Source of the DNA: an uncultured Clostridia bacterium
GTDB lineage: Bacteria; Bacillota; Clostridia; Christensenellales; Borkfalkiaceae
NCBI GenBank assembly: GCA_934254755.1
Contig: CAKQMM010000111.1
Span: 1 to 5,137, forward strand
Direction: 5' to 3'
Length of the DNA stretch: 5,137 nucleotides
Below the pieces are notes generated by a model that saw only the letters and a list, made by a program, of their open reading frames with translations, ran no database searches and had not been told where the DNA came from. A program made the position numbers and the translations under genes. How positions within the stretch are numbered: position 1 is the first letter of the stretch; the number at the start of each line of letters is the position of its first letter. Positions 4,969 to 5,137 of the stretch are shown here, one piece after another.

Positions 4969-5137
4969 ATGATTACACATACCACAGAGATAAAACTTTT
5001 CACCGGAAACTCTAATAAACCCCTTGCCGAAGGGATAGCCAAGGCTCTTAAAATGCCGCTCGGCGACGCGGAAGTGGGAACTTTCAGCGACGGCGAAATA
5101 AGCGTGCATATCGGCGAAACCGTCAGGGGTAGGGACG
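4969..5137 (+). CDS. prs: ribose-phosphate pyrophosphokinase (PRPP synthetase), 5' part
   Basis: The first 56 codons of prs, cut by the right edge of the window. The enzyme transfers pyrophosphate from ATP to ribose 5-phosphate to make PRPP, the precursor of purines, pyrimidines, NAD, histidine and tryptophan. The family N-terminus is clear: KLFTGNSNKPLAEGIAKAL (9-27), then VGTFSDGEISV (36-46) with the conserved FSDGE involved in ATP binding, then ETVRGRD (50-56). The full protein is normally about 310-320 residues, so most of it, including the PRPP-binding loop, lies outside the window. The ATG at 4969 follows a strong SD, GGAGG (4960-4964), at 4 nt. It has its own promoter (4916-4944) and is separate from the rlmH-tadA operon, apart from possible readthrough. 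Confidence 0.95.
   Translation, partial: MITHTTEIKLFTGNSNKPLAEGIAKALKMPLGDAEVGTFSDGEISVHIGETVRGRD

Noticed and set aside
4912..5109. Minus-strand ORFs, including 4912-5109, 2977-3345, 2060-2335 and 140-547
   Set aside because: Each lies opposite a well-supported gene or promoter, has no recognisable domain, and is explained as a shadow frame.

Overview
This window looks like chromosomal DNA from a Firmicutes/Clostridia-type bacterium. The reasons are a YlmC/YmxH-type PRC-barrel protein (a family typical of spore-forming Firmicutes), a polysaccharide chain-length regulator and BY-kinase split into two proteins (the Gram-positive CpsC/CpsD arrangement), purine-rich Shine-Dalgarno sites, and promoters close to the sigma-A consensus with exact 17-nt spacers. 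This placement is an inference from gene content. Nothing in the window names the species. All the genes run on the + strand, and I see no mobile element, CRISPR array, tRNA or rRNA.

Layout. (1) 1-87 is the 3' end of an unidentified gene. (2) 135-1759 is a self-contained two-gene unit: a strong promoter (135-163), a leader that can fold, a Wzz/CpsC-like membrane protein (218-955), a CpsD/CapB-like P-loop protein (948-1631, 8-bp overlap) and a rho-independent terminator (1725-1759). (3) 1797-2883 holds a patatin-like phospholipase and the YlmC/YmxH-like PRC-barrel protein, 40 nt apart, closed by a strong terminator (2897-2924). (4) 2955-4863 is a three-gene operon: a near-consensus promoter placed so that the transcript should begin at the ATG, a CPBP intramembrane protease (2990-3913), rlmH (3923-4393) and tadA (4390-4863, 4-bp ATGA overlap). 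(5) 4916-5137 holds a promoter, a strong SD and the first 56 codons of prs, cut by the window edge.

How the genes fit together. The Wzz-like protein and the P-loop protein should act as a membrane activator and cytoplasmic ATPase/kinase pair controlling an extracellular polysaccharide. No polymerase, flippase or glycosyltransferase is in view. RlmH (23S rRNA Psi1915 N3-methylation) and TadA (A34 to inosine in tRNA-Arg) both modify RNAs of the translation machinery and are translationally coupled. Prs makes PRPP for nucleotide synthesis.

Most of the window is ordinary housekeeping sequence. I did not find a new defence or mobile system. The two points most worth a second look are the CpsD-like protein, which departs from its family at every signature site (Walker A Lys to Arg, Walker A' Arg to Leu, degenerate EX2RX2R motif, no C-terminal tyrosines), and the CPBP gene, whose promoter and only possible start codon imply a leaderless mRNA.
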